Positions 40,446 to 51,507 are shown, counted from the stretch's first letter. The stretch: DNA of 56,121 nucleotides from a virus (IMGVR_UViG_3300037507_003763:1-56121), one strand, 5' to 3'. A program made the numbers and translations. Notes: a model not told the origin generated them from the letters alone.

Positions 40446-41934
40446 ATGAAAATATATCAGATATATATTCCAGAGCTTGCAACCTATGCAAAGTTCAAGG
40501 TATTTGAGCCAGAACAAATTGAACAGTTTGTAGTTTCTTTCAAAAAAGAAAATAAAGATCCAGATCTTTTAACTTTTAGAAAAAAAGTTGTAGAAACTTT
40601 TGTATTTAATCTTAAATCTGATATAACAGATTCTCTTCGCATGATGAGTAGGCAAGCAGCAGAGTCATGCATAGACGCATTATTTAACGGATGCATAATG
40701 CTCAATCCAGGTCTAGATATAGACCTTTGGTTGAGTATAGCCTATACGGGAATACTTGAGGATATTGATGCGCTCAAGGACATTGATTTTTCTAATAAAG
40801 ATTCTGCTTTTATCGAATCACTAAGGAATATGAAAAAGACTAGCAAAAAATTTCCTAAGATTGATTTTGACGATTTTCCATTTGATATGAATCCAAAAGA
40901 AAAAATTAAACCAAAGATAAAGCAGATATCTAAACAAAAATATCTTGGACTAGAAAACCATCTTAAAACAAATGTCATAGGTCAAGATCAAGCTGTTGAG
41001 AATATAGTCTCTTCCTTACGAAGGTCTCAAGCTGGATTATCAGATACCGACAGGCCACTTGGCGTTTTTATGTTTGCTGGATCATCTGGAGTAGGGAAAA
41101 CACACCTGGCAACAGTGCTACATAAATATTTATTTGGAAATGACTATCCTTTAGTAAGAATAGATTGTGGAGAATTTCAACACAAACATGAGAACCAAAA
41201 ACTGATAGGATCTCCTCCACGGATATGTTGGTCACGATGAAGGTGGTCAATTAGTAAATCAAATAAAACAGTATCCCTCAAGCGTAGTTTTGCTAGACGA
41301 AGTTGAAAAGGCACATCCAGATCTATGGAGTACATTTTTAAGAGTTTTTGATAATGGAGTTTTGACAGATTCCAAGGGTGAAGTTGTAAACTTCAGAAAT
41401 ACAATTATTATTTTAACAACAAATTTAGGAAACGATAAAACTACAGAACATCTTCTAGCTGGAGGAACTGGATTTAATAGAGATATTAATTACAAAAACT
41501 CTACTAAAAAAATCCCAGAAAGATCCATGCTAGAAAAAAATACTAATGAAGCTATCCGCAAACATTTTAAACCAGAATTTCTAAACAGAATAGATAAAGT
41601 AGTTGTCTTTAATTACCTTTCACAAAAAGACTGCAATACGATAGCCAAGTTAGAGATGTCTATTACGGCAGAAAAATTGAGAAAAAAGGGTTATTCATTC
41701 GAATATTCTCAAGATGTAATAGATAATTTAATAGAAAGAGGGATAGATAGCGTTAAGGGGGCAAGAGGTCTTTCTCAAATTAGAAGAGAGCAAATTGAGT
41801 CACCAATAGCTGATAGTATAATAAATGAGCCAATTCCAAGGGGTAGCATATTTGAGCTTTACTTTGAGGATGAGATTTTTAAGTTCAGCGTCAAAAAACC
41901 CAAGAAGCAAACAGGGTTGTTAAAAGAAGTTTAG
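40446..41934 (+). CDS. Clp-type AAA+ ATPase, needs +1 shift at CGG
   Basis: 495 aa when the C of CGG 41220 is skipped. About 165 N-terminal residues are unique; then a ClpA/ClpB second-ring AAA+ domain: NVIGQDQAVENIV, Walker A GSSGVGKT (212-219), RIDCGEF.., GSPP then, in the shifted frame, GYVGHDEGGQLV, Walker B LLDEVEKAH, LTDSKGEVVNFRNTIIIL (sensor 1) and a C-terminal D2-small domain with GARGLSQ. Because the block around the break is highly conserved in Clp proteins (GxPPGYVG), the join is certain to one residue. Without the shift the protein stops 7 codons later. It may unfold proteins or help virion assembly. Confidence 0.9.
41220..41222 (+). other. +1 frameshift site CGG in the Clp-like gene
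   Basis: Zero frame reads CCA CGG ATA TGT; skipping C gives CCA GGA TAT GTT (Pro-Gly-Tyr-Val), the conserved Clp sequence. Confidence 0.85.
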
Positions 41935-41968
41935 TTTACTATATATTAAAATAGGAAAAGGAAAAAAT

Positions 41969-42223
41969 ATGCGCGTTCCAAGAACTACAGGTAGAATGCT
42001 GGGGTCGGCAAGGTCTTACTCAACTAGACTTTTAACTCCAGCAAGATCAGCCTACACTTCTAGTGGTGGAGGAGTAAGAGGTTTTGCTGCCGCTGCTGGA
42101 ACAGTTAAAAGGCCAATGATGGTCGGTGGAGGTCTTTTTGCAGGGGCATCAGTAGTTGGCTCTAGAAGAACTGGCGGATTAGATAAAACAGTTGGAAGAC
42201 CAACTGGGATGTATCAATACTAA
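41969..42223 (+). CDS. Small Arg/Gly/Ser-rich protein
   Basis: Protein of 84 aa, basic (MRVPRTTGRMLGSARSYST) with Gly/Ala runs (VRGFAAAAGTVKRPMMVGGG). AAAGGAAAAAAT before the ATG. Composition suggests a virion or DNA-packing protein, related in style to the next gene and the 527-aa protein. No CGG codon. Confidence 0.68.
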   Translation: MRVPRTTGRMLGSARSYSTRLLTPARSAYTSSGGGVRGFAAAAGTVKRPMMVGGGLFAGASVVGSRRTGGLDKTVGRPTGMYQY

Positions 42224-42231
42224 GGAGTAAC

Positions 42232-42582
42232 ATGAGAGTTTCAGGCAGGATAGTCAGCTCAGCTAGAGGTGGAATTAATAGAATAAGTAGAGCTGCATCC
42301 TCCATGTCAGGTCGCATTGGAGTAAGCGGAATTGACGATGCGTTTGCTGCAGTCGGGTCAATGACAAGACGTGGAAGAGCTGAGATGGAATTGGGTATGG
42401 GCGGAAGATTTGCCGACATAAGGAGACAGAACTTAATAGGATACGGCAGAAGAGCAACTGGTTATGCCGGAATAGGAGCGTCTGCTGTGATTGCGGCGTC
42501 TTCCAATAGATCTACTGGAGCCTATACTCCTGGACCACGTCCAGCAATGTCAGCTCCCCCAAGCATGGGACGCTTTGCTTAA
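42232..42582 (+). CDS. Arg/Gly/Ala-rich protein
   Basis: Protein of 116 aa, basic, built like the previous one (MRVSGRIVSSARGGINRIS; a hydrophobic GYAGIGASAVIAAS segment; Pro-rich end). AAGGAGTAAC before ATG. Possibly a minor virion protein. Confidence 0.68.
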   Translation: MRVSGRIVSSARGGINRISRAASSMSGRIGVSGIDDAFAAVGSMTRRGRAEMELGMGGRFADIRRQNLIGYGRRATGYAGIGASAVIAASSNRSTGAYTPGPRPAMSAPPSMGRFA

Positions 42583-42597
42583 AGTATAATATAGATC

Positions 42598-43011
42598 ATG
42601 AACAATTGGAAAATGTACATAAATGAAAATGGTGATTTTGAATTACCAAATTTTCTTTATAAAACAGTCATGGACCTAATGAAGCAATCACTGGATATGG
42701 GTACTCTTTTATCTGAGGATCAAGCAAAGTTAAGGGCCTATAAAGAGCAAACAAAAAAACTGTTTAAAAATAAATGGTATGAAATAGCAAAAGCTCTAGA
42801 AGCGTTTTCGATAATTGATCCGTGCATATGCTCCACGCAAGAAAAAGAAACTTATTGCGACATATGCAAGGGGGCTAGATATATAATAAGCTCAACTCTT
42901 ACCCCAGATCAAATGAGAGAAGTTGGCCTTTTTACTAACGCAGGAACAACCTCAGATATAATAAATAAGTTACAGAAAAGTCTAAACGAAATACTTTCTG
43001 AATATCCATAA
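42598..43011 (+). CDS. Hypothetical protein with Cys cluster
   Basis: Protein of 137 aa. Zinc-type motif DPCICSTQEKETYCDICKG in the middle. No ribosome site, but TATAAT at 42585-42590 ends 7 bp before the ATG, so a leaderless transcript could start here in addition to read-through. Not recognised. Confidence 0.65.
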   Translation: MNNWKMYINENGDFELPNFLYKTVMDLMKQSLDMGTLLSEDQAKLRAYKEQTKKLFKNKWYEIAKALEAFSIIDPCICSTQEKETYCDICKGARYIISSTLTPDQMREVGLFTNAGTTSDIINKLQKSLNEILSEYP

Positions 43012-43021
43012 AGTTGGAAAA

Positions 43022-43744
43022 ATGTCTGAAATAGAAAAAAAAGAAAAAGTTTCTTTTATGAAACAGTTTGAATCACTTAGGCCTGATTTATTTTTTCCAG
43101 AGTCATGGACTGATGATGAAAAAGAAAAAGCAGTAGAACTAATAAAGCCACAGAAAACAAGAACAGCTATGTTCTCGTCTATACCAATGAACTGCGAAGC
43201 AGAGAAATGTATCTTTGCGGATACATGTCCTCTCTTAAGGGAAAACTTAGCTCCAAGAGGAAAAGCATGTCCAATAGAGATGGGAATGGTTGCTCAGTTC
43301 ACTGCAGAATATTTAGATCAATTAGAGGTAAATCCAAATAATTTAGTGGAAGTCTCCATGGTTAGAGACTTAGTTGATCAAGAAGTCCAATATCTTAGAA
43401 AAACAAAACTTTTAGCAAAAGAACATTTTGTTCAAGAAAATATAATTGGCGTAGATCAAGACGGTAATCCAATTTTCAAAAAAGAACTTCACTTGGCTGT
43501 AGAACTAGAAGACAAATTACATAAAAGAAGAAAAGATTTAAGAAATCAACTTTTGGCCACACGTGAAGCAAAAGCAAAGGCTGGTCAAGTTCAACTTGAT
43601 ACAGCACAAGCAATATCAGATATTATAGGAAAAGTACAGTCAATAGAAAATAGTAGAGAAAAACTATTGAAACAAAAAATGGGAACTGCCGAACTAGACG
43701 AATACATCATTGATTCAGAGGTAGTCGAAGAAAAAGAAGTGTAG
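43022..43744 (+). CDS. Hypothetical late protein, possibly terminase-associated
   Basis: Protein of 240 aa. Cys cluster CEAEKCIFADTCPLL ... GKACPIE (possible zinc or Fe-S), a helix-rich C-terminal half (LEDKLHKRRKDLRNQLLA) such as small terminase subunits carry. It lies four genes before the large terminase. I would not name it. Confidence 0.6.
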   Translation: MSEIEKKEKVSFMKQFESLRPDLFFPESWTDDEKEKAVELIKPQKTRTAMFSSIPMNCEAEKCIFADTCPLLRENLAPRGKACPIEMGMVAQFTAEYLDQLEVNPNNLVEVSMVRDLVDQEVQYLRKTKLLAKEHFVQENIIGVDQDGNPIFKKELHLAVELEDKLHKRRKDLRNQLLATREAKAKAGQVQLDTAQAISDIIGKVQSIENSREKLLKQKMGTAELDEYIIDSEVVEEKEV

Positions 43745-43751
43745 GTAAAAA

Positions 43752-46700
43752 ATGCCAGAACCAGGTGGAATACCACTGAGAAGGTTTCCTGTAGTAGCTG
43801 GCTCAGGTGGAAATACTGTATTGGAACAACTCTATTCTATGTTCCAAAATCTTGGCAAATCAGTATTTGGAACTGGGGATGATGAGGCAGCTCTCAGACC
43901 ACTACTGGAAGATGCAATAACAAGAAACTTGCATCAGCCCATAGACGCCGGAGTTATTAGATCAATCTATGGAAGCTCAGAGGAGCAATTGAGTAGATAT
44001 GCTGATTTTGACCTTGCATACAGGAGAGCTGTTAGAGATGAGTTGACTAGTGGAGTTGGGATTAACGCTGCAAGAAGGGCACAATTAAGAAACGCTCTAA
44101 ATCCTAATTCTGAAATCAACCTAGGACTGATATCTTCGGTAAGAGCAAGAAGAGAACTTCAAGCAACATTCAACATTGATGTTCTTAAGGTTGGAGATTT
44201 AATAAAAAACGCACGGAGTTCCAAGCATCTTTCTTCCAACAAACAACGCAACTGGAAGAACTATGTCCATATATTCAACAAGCTCAAATGGTGGTTACGA
44301 ACCGATGCTGGATCTTTTTCAGAACGGTACATTCAGCATTGATCCAAGGTCCCAGCAAGGCGCCTTTACTCCACCAGAACTTTCGTTTAGGATGGGTACA
44401 AGTTCTCTTCCATCATTAGAAACTTTAAGAAACAGAGTTGCGCTAGGAGGAAGAAGAGGTATTCAAGACCTACCAAATGACTCTGTTCTTTATTTTTTAG
44501 ATACAGAAACTACTGGTGCAGCAAGATCGGATATAATTAGATCTATCTCCATGAGAGAAACAAGATTGTCTAATGTTTCTGGAGTTGCTCAAATATCTGA
44601 TCCATCTCCTGGAAATTTGGGAGCGAGATTTGTAACCGCTCAAATGGCTTCACTTCCAGCAGCAGATCCATCAGATTTAACAAGAACCATAAGTTTTGCA
44701 GATGCAGTAATAAAAAGGGAAACTCACTTTGGAACACCAGCAGCAAGAGGATTAACAGATAAAATTTTTGACTTAACTTCATCTGAGGGAAGAGTTTCTG
44801 CAGCAAACTATTATCAAGAAACATTTAGAAGACTAACTCAAGACAACGCGTATCTTGTTGCATATAACGCTAGATTCGACGCACAAAAATTAATGGACTC
44901 GGCTTCTTCTCTTGGAGAATTTATGGACAATCCAGAGTCAAGACAATTATTAGAAAAGCTCCAACAAAAAATAGCTAATGGCGGAGTTATTGACATATTT
45001 GAAATGGCAAAAACAAGACTAACGGACAAACTTTCTGCCAGACTTTCTGCTGCAGGAGACGACTCAGAAAGAAGGGCACTACTAGGAATAGAGTCCCTAT
45101 TGTCTCCAAGAGCATTAGGTAGAGCGCAAACAGCCGGTGAAGCGGTAAAGCCATTTGGTTTGGAAAACTTAGTCGAATCATCAAATTTATTAACCTTGAT
45201 GGCCAGATCAGGGACAACAGAGGAAATGGAGATTATTAACACTTTAGCCTCTGGGGCATCAGCTCACATTGACGTTACTGACGAAACTGTAGCAAGGCTT
45301 TTATTTAAACACATGCAAAGCCTAGACTTAAATGTGCCTGGTGCAGCTCCAGATTTTAGTGGACTAGATCCATCTGTTGTTTCAAAAATTCAAAGAGGAC
45401 AATTAAACATAGCTTCGGCAAGAGCAATGGTTTCTACTGTTAATTTGTCTGATCCAAGATATCTTACTGAAAATGTTTTGGGCCATATGATGAATGTTGA
45501 AGAAGCTTTTCAGAGAATTGAAGTGGAAGCTCCATTAAGTGCAATAATTGGAGGAGCAGCTTCAGAAAGAGGAACCCTTAGATACGACCCTTCATCTGGT
45601 CAATATAAATTTATATCACCAAGATCTGGGTTAAATGCTCCTATAGAACAAACAGTTGAAAGATCAACAGCAGAAGGTTTCATAAGAAGAGAAATAGCTG
45701 CAGTTAGATCACTTGCGCCAGACGCAAGTCTTGAGGGAAGACAAGCAATAATATCTACACTTGGCATTTCGCCTATCCAGCAAGCAAATATAGAATACAC
45801 AAATAGATTTTTGACATCTAATATAAATTCCAGAATTGCAACTGGATCAATTTCTCAGATAAGCACATCAATAGGAGAAAACGAAGAAGCATTTTTTAGA
45901 GCAATGTCTGCAACTGGAAATGTAACTGGTTTTTCTGCAGAAACAGCTCCAGATGGAAGTGGCTTTCTTGGAAGAGTTAGAGGCGCTCATCAAATAGTGG
46001 GGAGATCATCAAGAGAAGCTTATGTTAAAGCTTTATATGAGGGTGGAGTATCTTCAGCATCACTAAACCCGGAATTAAGGTCAGCAGTGGTTTCTCTTTC
46101 GGCAATGACTTCAGAGATAGGCGCAAAAAATCAATCTCTACTCAAATCCCTATTCCCCGAAATTGCAGACGCAGAAGAGTTGCAAGGAAGAGTTTCAGCT
46201 GCAGAAGGACTTGTTGCTAGAAATATTAGATCAATGAGTGACATTGGGATAACTCATATGAAGACGCAAAAAACTCTTTCAGTTGGTGAGTCTGTAATTG
46301 CACTTCCATTTAGTGTACTAAAGCAAATGAAGACACTAGATGAATCTGGAAATCAAATAGACTTTTTGAATGGATTAGGCCAAAGGTCTTCAAGGGTTAG
46401 ACTTTCTGTTGCTGCAAGAGAGCGTGGAGTAAGCGTAAATGCAATATTTGGTGGATCACTTGGCCAAAGAATGACTGAATCACAAGCTAGAGTGGCTCGA
46501 GTTGAAGCAGAGTCAGCATATGCAGCAGTCAGGGGAATGGTCCAGGGTAAGAGCCCCGAGGCGATGGTTCAAGAAGGTTTGGCGGCCTCTAGGTCTCAAG
46601 CCTTATCTACACTTGCGTCTGTTCAGGATAAAGAAAGATTTGTATCTTCATACATGGAAAGAGGATTTATAGGAGCTACTCTTGAAGCTTCAGACGATGT

Positions 46701-47391
46701 AAGTGAAAACACTGTACAGAATGTAGCAAGAGTAGTTCAAGAATTTTCTGGAGGTGTAGATAATGATTTAATCGCAGTTCAAAGGGGACTGGTGATGAAC
46801 GCTGCACAAATGGATGAAGACAGCGCAGCATTTGCCATAAGAATGTCTGATGAGGCTATGCAGGAAGCACAAAGAGCAGGACAAGCAGGGGTAGACTTGA
46901 TGGCAAGATCTTCTGCCGGCTCACAGCTAGACATATTGAGAGGAGCTTTAAGGAGAGGTGTTGATGATCCAGAATTTTTCGGAAGACTCAGAAGTTTTCT
47001 TTCAAGAGCAGAACCATCAGAAGATCTAGCTTCAGCAAGACCAGTTGCAAGAAGAGCATTTAGGGATGCAAGTATCCTAGAAAAAATGGATATTTTAAAA
47101 CCAAAAATCTACAAAGGAGCGATTGGTGTAGCAGCTCTTAGCGCTGGTTACTATTTAGCAAGAAGAGGTTCGCAAAATCAAGCCTTTGAAGAAGTAATGG
47201 AAAGGCAGCCGACTGAACAAGGCCCACTTTCAATTAAAGAATTTAACGATCTTGATCAGACTTTAGCTAGTCAAACTTCTTCTAGGAGAGATCCTTTGGT
47301 TACAGCCGGAGTTGTTGGAAATTTAGATAGAAATAAATCTAATCACCACAAAATGGGATCAGATAAATATAATCATTTATTCGGAGCATAA
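43752..47391 (+). CDS. 1212-aa virion-type protein with DnaQ-like exonuclease domain, +1 shift
   Basis: One reading frame of 1212 aa results when C 44214 is skipped (154 + 1058 residues). About 80-200 residues past the shift there is a 3'-5' exonuclease-type domain: FLDTETTGA (ExoI), then AYNARFDAQKLMD (ExoII NxxFD). The rest is long, helical and Arg/Ser/Ala/Gly-rich, as in internal virion or tape-measure-like proteins, with a short hydrophobic segment GVAALSAGYYLA near the end. Without the shift the product is 196 aa. Contains no other in-frame CGG. Confidence 0.75.
44214..44216 (+). other. +1 frameshift site CGG in the 1212-aa gene
   Basis: Zero frame GCA CGG AGT; skipping C gives GCA GGA GTT and joins the frame of the large downstream part. 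The two frames overlap for 43 codons before the zero-frame stop. Confidence 0.8.
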
Positions 47392-47393
47392 AA

Positions 47394-48044
47394 ATGCCAG
47401 CAGGAAATCCACTTGGATATTTAAGCAAAATAGGAAGAAGAGCAGCTACTACTCGGTAGAAAAATCGGCAATGTAATGAGGCACCCAACTTTTGGGGCAG
47501 GTAGATATGGTGCAGGTGCCTTAGCTCGGAACATACATAGCCTACAAGGGTTTTAAGGGAGTGTCGGATCAAGTGGTTCCAGCAGTAACAGACGCAGCTA
47601 TGGATGTAGCCTTCAACGATCCTCAAGCAGATAGAGCAGTTCTTGGAACTGATTTAACTCCAAGCATGTATCTTGGCGTTAAAGGCCCAAGCGTAATAGG
47701 ATCTTTCGCAAGAGGTCAAAACGCAGTAAGGTTTGGTGTTGGAGCTGGGACCAATCCAGTAGCAGCGTCTATGGTTCCGGGCTTACGGCGGAGCTCTTAC
47801 TGGAGCTGGACTTGGGTATAAGAGAAGTGGAGTAAAAGGAGCTATTGTTGGGGGAATAGCTGGTGGAGCAATGGGGGGAATGCTTGGCGGAGGAGCAGCT
47901 GTTGGTCAAGCAATTTCAACAGCAAGAGCAAACAGGCAAATAATATCTGAATCTCCTTTTTATAATCACTCAGCTTTAACCGCACAAAGATTAAATGCCA
48001 GTGGTAACATAGTTCTCGGAATGCACAATCAGAGGAGAGGCTAA
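47394..48044 (+). CDS. Glycine-zipper membrane protein, three +1 shifts
   Basis: 215 aa only if three CGG sites (47454, 47527, 47786) are each shifted +1; every segment alone has no start. Order: MPAGNPLGYLSKIGRR, RKIGNVMRHPTFGAG, a middle of about 86 residues with DPQADRAVLGTDL, and a glycine-zipper membrane part (GALTGAGLGYKRSG; AIVGGIAGGAMGGMLGGG). The gene ends in TAATG with the next gene. Small glycine-zipper proteins can be pore formers or membrane-interacting virion proteins. Confidence 0.75.
47454..47456 (+). other. +1 frameshift site CGG, first of three
   Basis: ACT CGG TAG in the zero frame (stop immediately after). Skipping C gives ACT GGT AGA. Confidence 0.8.
47527..47529 (+). 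other. +1 frameshift site CGG, second of three
   Basis: GCT CGG AAC ATA; skipping C gives GCT GGA ACA TAC. Zero frame stops 10 codons later. Confidence 0.8.
47786..47788 (+). other. +1 frameshift site CGG, third of three (double CGG)
   Basis: TTA CGG CGG AGC; skipping the first C gives TTA GGC GGA GCT, skipping the second gives TTA CGG GGA GCT. Only one net shift is needed. This is the only site with two CGG in a row. Confidence 0.75.
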
Positions 48045-49627
48045 TGCCATTAAATCCAATGACTGGTCAAGTGGATTATGGTGGAGCATCATACGATCCG
48101 CAAAACTTAAATGCCACAATGGGTATGCGTGCAGCAGCAAGAGCGGATGTTCAAACTCCGTTTGTTTTTGATCTATTAGAATCTCTTCCAAGCGTAACAA
48201 CATCAGCGCTGTTTAATGCAAGGAGATACGTTGGCACCTTAGAAAAAGGTGGGTTTTTTGATGTTGGATCAAGAACAACTGGGAGGCAATTAAGAAGAGC
48301 TCAAAGATATGGCTCAATGGTCGGTGGCCAACCAGCTGCTACAACAGCACAACAATTTATAGGTGGAAGATCTGGCGGTTTAATATCAAGATATGCACAA
48401 AGAAGAGTAAGACAAGGTAAAACTCCTCAATTACTTTCCGCTAGAGCGAACAATCTAACAACCAATCCAAGAGCAGTCGGAAGATTTTCTTCCTTAAGAG
48501 CTTTAGCTGGAGATACAACAAAGGGATATACTCCTTTTCAGGCAATACCAAGTGCAATAAACTCACTTGCCTCTAGGTCAGCTAGATTTAGGGGAAGATT
48601 CTTAGGATCAGATTTTGATCCAGCAACAAGTAGAGCTTACTCTGGTGGAGTACTAGGTCGAATCTCATCAATGCAAAAAGTTAATAGCTTAAATTCAAGA
48701 ATACTTAAGTTTGAAAAAGATTTTGCAAGTGCTACCGGTGGAGCAGTTAGAAGAGTTGGCTCAAAAGAAGGAGCACAAACCTTAGGCCGTTTTAGGCAAG
48801 CTAGATATACAAAAGCTCTGCAAACCAGACAAGCTATAGCGACCAATGCAGTAAGGGTTGCTAACATAACAAATCCAATTCCTACAGCAGCATCACTTGC
48901 ACGTCAAAGCCCCAGGTTTGCTGGCTCAACCATGATGACAGCATCAGAAAGAATGGCAATTGCTAGAAATGCAAGAGCTGGAATGGTTGCCGGTAGAACG
49001 CAAGCGGCATTTTCGTCAACCAGCAGATTTATAGGAAACGAAATGACTTCTGGAGTTTTAAGTAATAGAATAACTTCTTTTGTCGGTGGAGCCCTAAATA
49101 TGGCAGATGCAAGCGCATCACAAATATCTGCATTGAGAAGAGTTGCAGCTAGAACTGGTGGTGTTTCAGCTGGAAGAAACGCAGTTTCAGCTTTTAGCAT
49201 GGGCGGTCAATATGTGGGTGGATTTGCAACTGAAGTTAGGGGTGGATTTAAAATGATGGGAATGGCCACCAAATATATGAAATCTGGTGGTTCTAGGGCA
49301 GCTGGACTTAAAGTGGCTTCGATGGGCGCAGTAAAGGCAGCTTCTCCATTCCTAATGCCATTAAACGTTCTCGCAACTGGTCAATTAATATACGATATAG
49401 GTAAAGGTGTTGGAAAAATAGCATCATCTGGCGTAAACTTTGCTAAAGATGCGCTAAAATCTATGCAAGGAACTATTAATAAACCAATGTTTGGAACTGG
49501 ATTCAAAGATAACGAAGTGGCTGCTACATCAAGGGCTAGAGGCGTAATGGCAATACAAAACTCAAGGCTAAATGCAAGAAGCTTGCTTGGATCAGAAGCC
49601 GCAATGCTAGCAGCACATTTTGGATAA
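48044..49627 (+). CDS. Large structural-type protein (527 aa)
   Basis: Arg/Ala/Ser/Gly-rich (VGGQPAATTAQQFIGGRSGG; long runs with RA, SR, AG), like the small proteins at 41969 and 42232. Probably virion internal or membrane-associated. AGAGGAGAGGCTA before ATG. No CGG codon in 527 codons although Arg is abundant. Confidence 0.7.
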   Translation: MPLNPMTGQVDYGGASYDPQNLNATMGMRAAARADVQTPFVFDLLESLPSVTTSALFNARRYVGTLEKGGFFDVGSRTTGRQLRRAQRYGSMVGGQPAATTAQQFIGGRSGGLISRYAQRRVRQGKTPQLLSARANNLTTNPRAVGRFSSLRALAGDTTKGYTPFQAIPSAINSLASRSARFRGRFLGSDFDPATSRAYSGGVLGRISSMQKVNSLNSRILKFEKDFASATGGAVRRVGSKEGAQTLGRFRQARYTKALQTRQAIATNAVRVANITNPIPTAASLARQSPRFAGSTMMTASERMAIARNARAGMVAGRTQAAFSSTSRFIGNEMTSGVLSNRITSFVGGALNMADASASQISALRRVAARTGGVSAGRNAVSAFSMGGQYVGGFATEVRGGFKMMGMATKYMKSGGSRAAGLKVASMGAVKAASPFLMPLNVLATGQLIYDIGKGVGKIASSGVNFAKDALKSMQGTINKPMFGTGFKDNEVAATSRARGVMAIQNSRLNARSLLGSEAAMLAAHFG

Positions 49628-49629
49628 TT

Positions 49630-51507
49630 ATGACATCAATATTGAAACAAAAAACAAATCAATTTAGAAAAGATCTAGAAAAATTATCTAGAGAAGATCT
49701 TATTGAAATAATAAAAAATCAAGATATTGAATCCTACAAGCAAGTAAATAGAATTGAATGGGTATTCAAAAATAAGCTTAAACACTTAAACTGGGCAAGT
49801 GGTGAACCAATTGTAGAAAGGCCATTGACAAAAAGAGAGCTATCACTTTTGGTTGATGAACCATTTGAGGTTGATAATGAGCTTTTAGAGGCTGGCATAT
49901 CTGCAGAGCAACAAAGACAGATTCACATAGCTAAAGATCCATGTATATGGGCAAAACAATTTTTAGGTGCAGAGACAAGAGTTTATCAAACTTTAATTTT
50001 GCGCGATCCATCCCTTAGAAAGGTTTTGAGAGCTGGTCGTCGTCTTGGTAAAACATTTAGTATGGCGATAGCACTTCTTCATTATAGCTACACAACAAAA
50101 GATGGCAGATGCTTAGTGATCGCACCTATGAAAACGCAGGTAGAACTTATTTATCAAGAAATAGTTAGACTAGCATCAAAAAATGAGATAGTAATGAACT
50201 CGATAACAAGAAAAGTTACGAGTCCTCAATTTATGATACAGTTTTCCAATGGCTCAACAATAAGATTCTTTACATCAGGTATGAGATCTGGTGGAAAATC
50301 TGACGTAGCTCGTGGTCAAGAAGCACACATGATAGTTTTAGACGAAATGGACTACATGCACAGTGACGACCTAGATGCCCTTTACGCTATGCTTCAAAAA
50401 ACTGCAGAAGATCAACCAGACAAAGTTTTGATAGGGGCTTCAACTCCAACAGGAAGAAGAGAAAGATTTTGGGAGTGGTGCAGATCTGATAGATTTCAAG
50501 AGTTCTGGTTCCCATCCTATTGCAACCCGTTTTTTTCTAAAGAACAAGAAGACGAATTTAGGGAACAATATTCCGAAATAGGTTATAGACATGAAATAGA
50601 AGCTGACTGGGGTGAAGATTCAGAGGGTGTGTATCCAAGAAAGTTTGTTGATAAAGCATTCGTTGAACCAGGCTGGAACTATATTCCAGAACTTACTTCT
50701 GCAAGAAGTTTTCACACAATTGGTGTTGACTGGGATAAATATGGAGCTGGAACAAACATAGTGGTAGTTGAAGTTTGTGCCGATTCGTATGAAGAAGATA
50801 GATTCAGAAATAAAGTAAAACTATGCTACAGAGAAGAAATACAAAAGTCTGAATACACTTTAACAAAAGCAGTTTCTAGAATTATAGAACTAAATAACAT
50901 TTTTCATCCTAAGCATATTTATGTTGATAGGGGCTACGGTGAGGTCCAAGTAGAGCTACTGCATAAGTATGGCGTAGAAAATCCTTTAAGTGGCTTAAAG
51001 GATAAAGTTAAAGGCGTAAGCTTTAGTGAAACAATTGACATAAGAGATCCTTACACTAAACAAATTGTAAAAAAAGAAATTAAGCCATATATGGTAGACA
51101 ATTTGAGGCAGTATTTAGAAAAAGAAGTACTAGTTATTTCTGAAAAAGACGCAGAAATGTATATGCAGTTAATCTCTTATGTTGTTTTAAGAACTACACA
51201 AACTGGAAGGCCAGTTTTTGAAGCTGGCGGTTCTGCAGTAGACCATGCGCATGACGCATTAATGCTTGCGCTATTGGCAATAACAGAGAATTATAATGAT
51301 CTTCACAAGGTTAAGTTTGCTACAAAAACAGAGTCGTTTTCTAATACCTTTTTTATGCCCAAAGCCAGTGGTTCATCTGATTCAGATTTTCCTTCAGAAA
51401 CAACAACTTTATCTGGCAGAGCTGATAAACTTGCTCAAGCAAGATTTGGGGCAAAAAAAGCTTTTCTTAAAAAGCCAAATTCCTCAATAAAGAGAAAGAC
51501 TTTCTAG
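49630..51507 (+). CDS. Terminase large subunit
   Basis: Protein of 625 aa. ATPase: Walker A RAGRRLGKT (134-142), Walker B IVLDEMD (235-241), coupling motif GASTPTGRR. Nuclease: GVDWDKYGAGTN, YVDRGYGEVQ and DHAHDALMLAL supply the RNase-H-like acidic residues. It packages DNA into the capsid. No CGG and no frame break. Confidence 0.95.
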   Translation: MTSILKQKTNQFRKDLEKLSREDLIEIIKNQDIESYKQVNRIEWVFKNKLKHLNWASGEPIVERPLTKRELSLLVDEPFEVDNELLEAGISAEQQRQIHIAKDPCIWAKQFLGAETRVYQTLILRDPSLRKVLRAGRRLGKTFSMAIALLHYSYTTKDGRCLVIAPMKTQVELIYQEIVRLASKNEIVMNSITRKVTSPQFMIQFSNGSTIRFFTSGMRSGGKSDVARGQEAHMIVLDEMDYMHSDDLDALYAMLQKTAEDQPDKVLIGASTPTGRRERFWEWCRSDRFQEFWFPSYCNPFFSKEQEDEFREQYSEIGYRHEIEADWGEDSEGVYPRKFVDKAFVEPGWNYIPELTSARSFHTIGVDWDKYGAGTNIVVVEVCADSYEEDRFRNKVKLCYREEIQKSEYTLTKAVSRIIELNNIFHPKHIYVDRGYGEVQVELLHKYGVENPLSGLKDKVKGVSFSETIDIRDPYTKQIVKKEIKPYMVDNLRQYLEKEVLVISEKDAEMYMQLISYVVLRTTQTGRPVFEAGGSAVDHAHDALMLALLAITENYNDLHKVKFATKTESFSNTFFMPKASGSSDSDFPSETTTLSGRADKLAQARFGAKKAFLKKPNSSIKRKTF

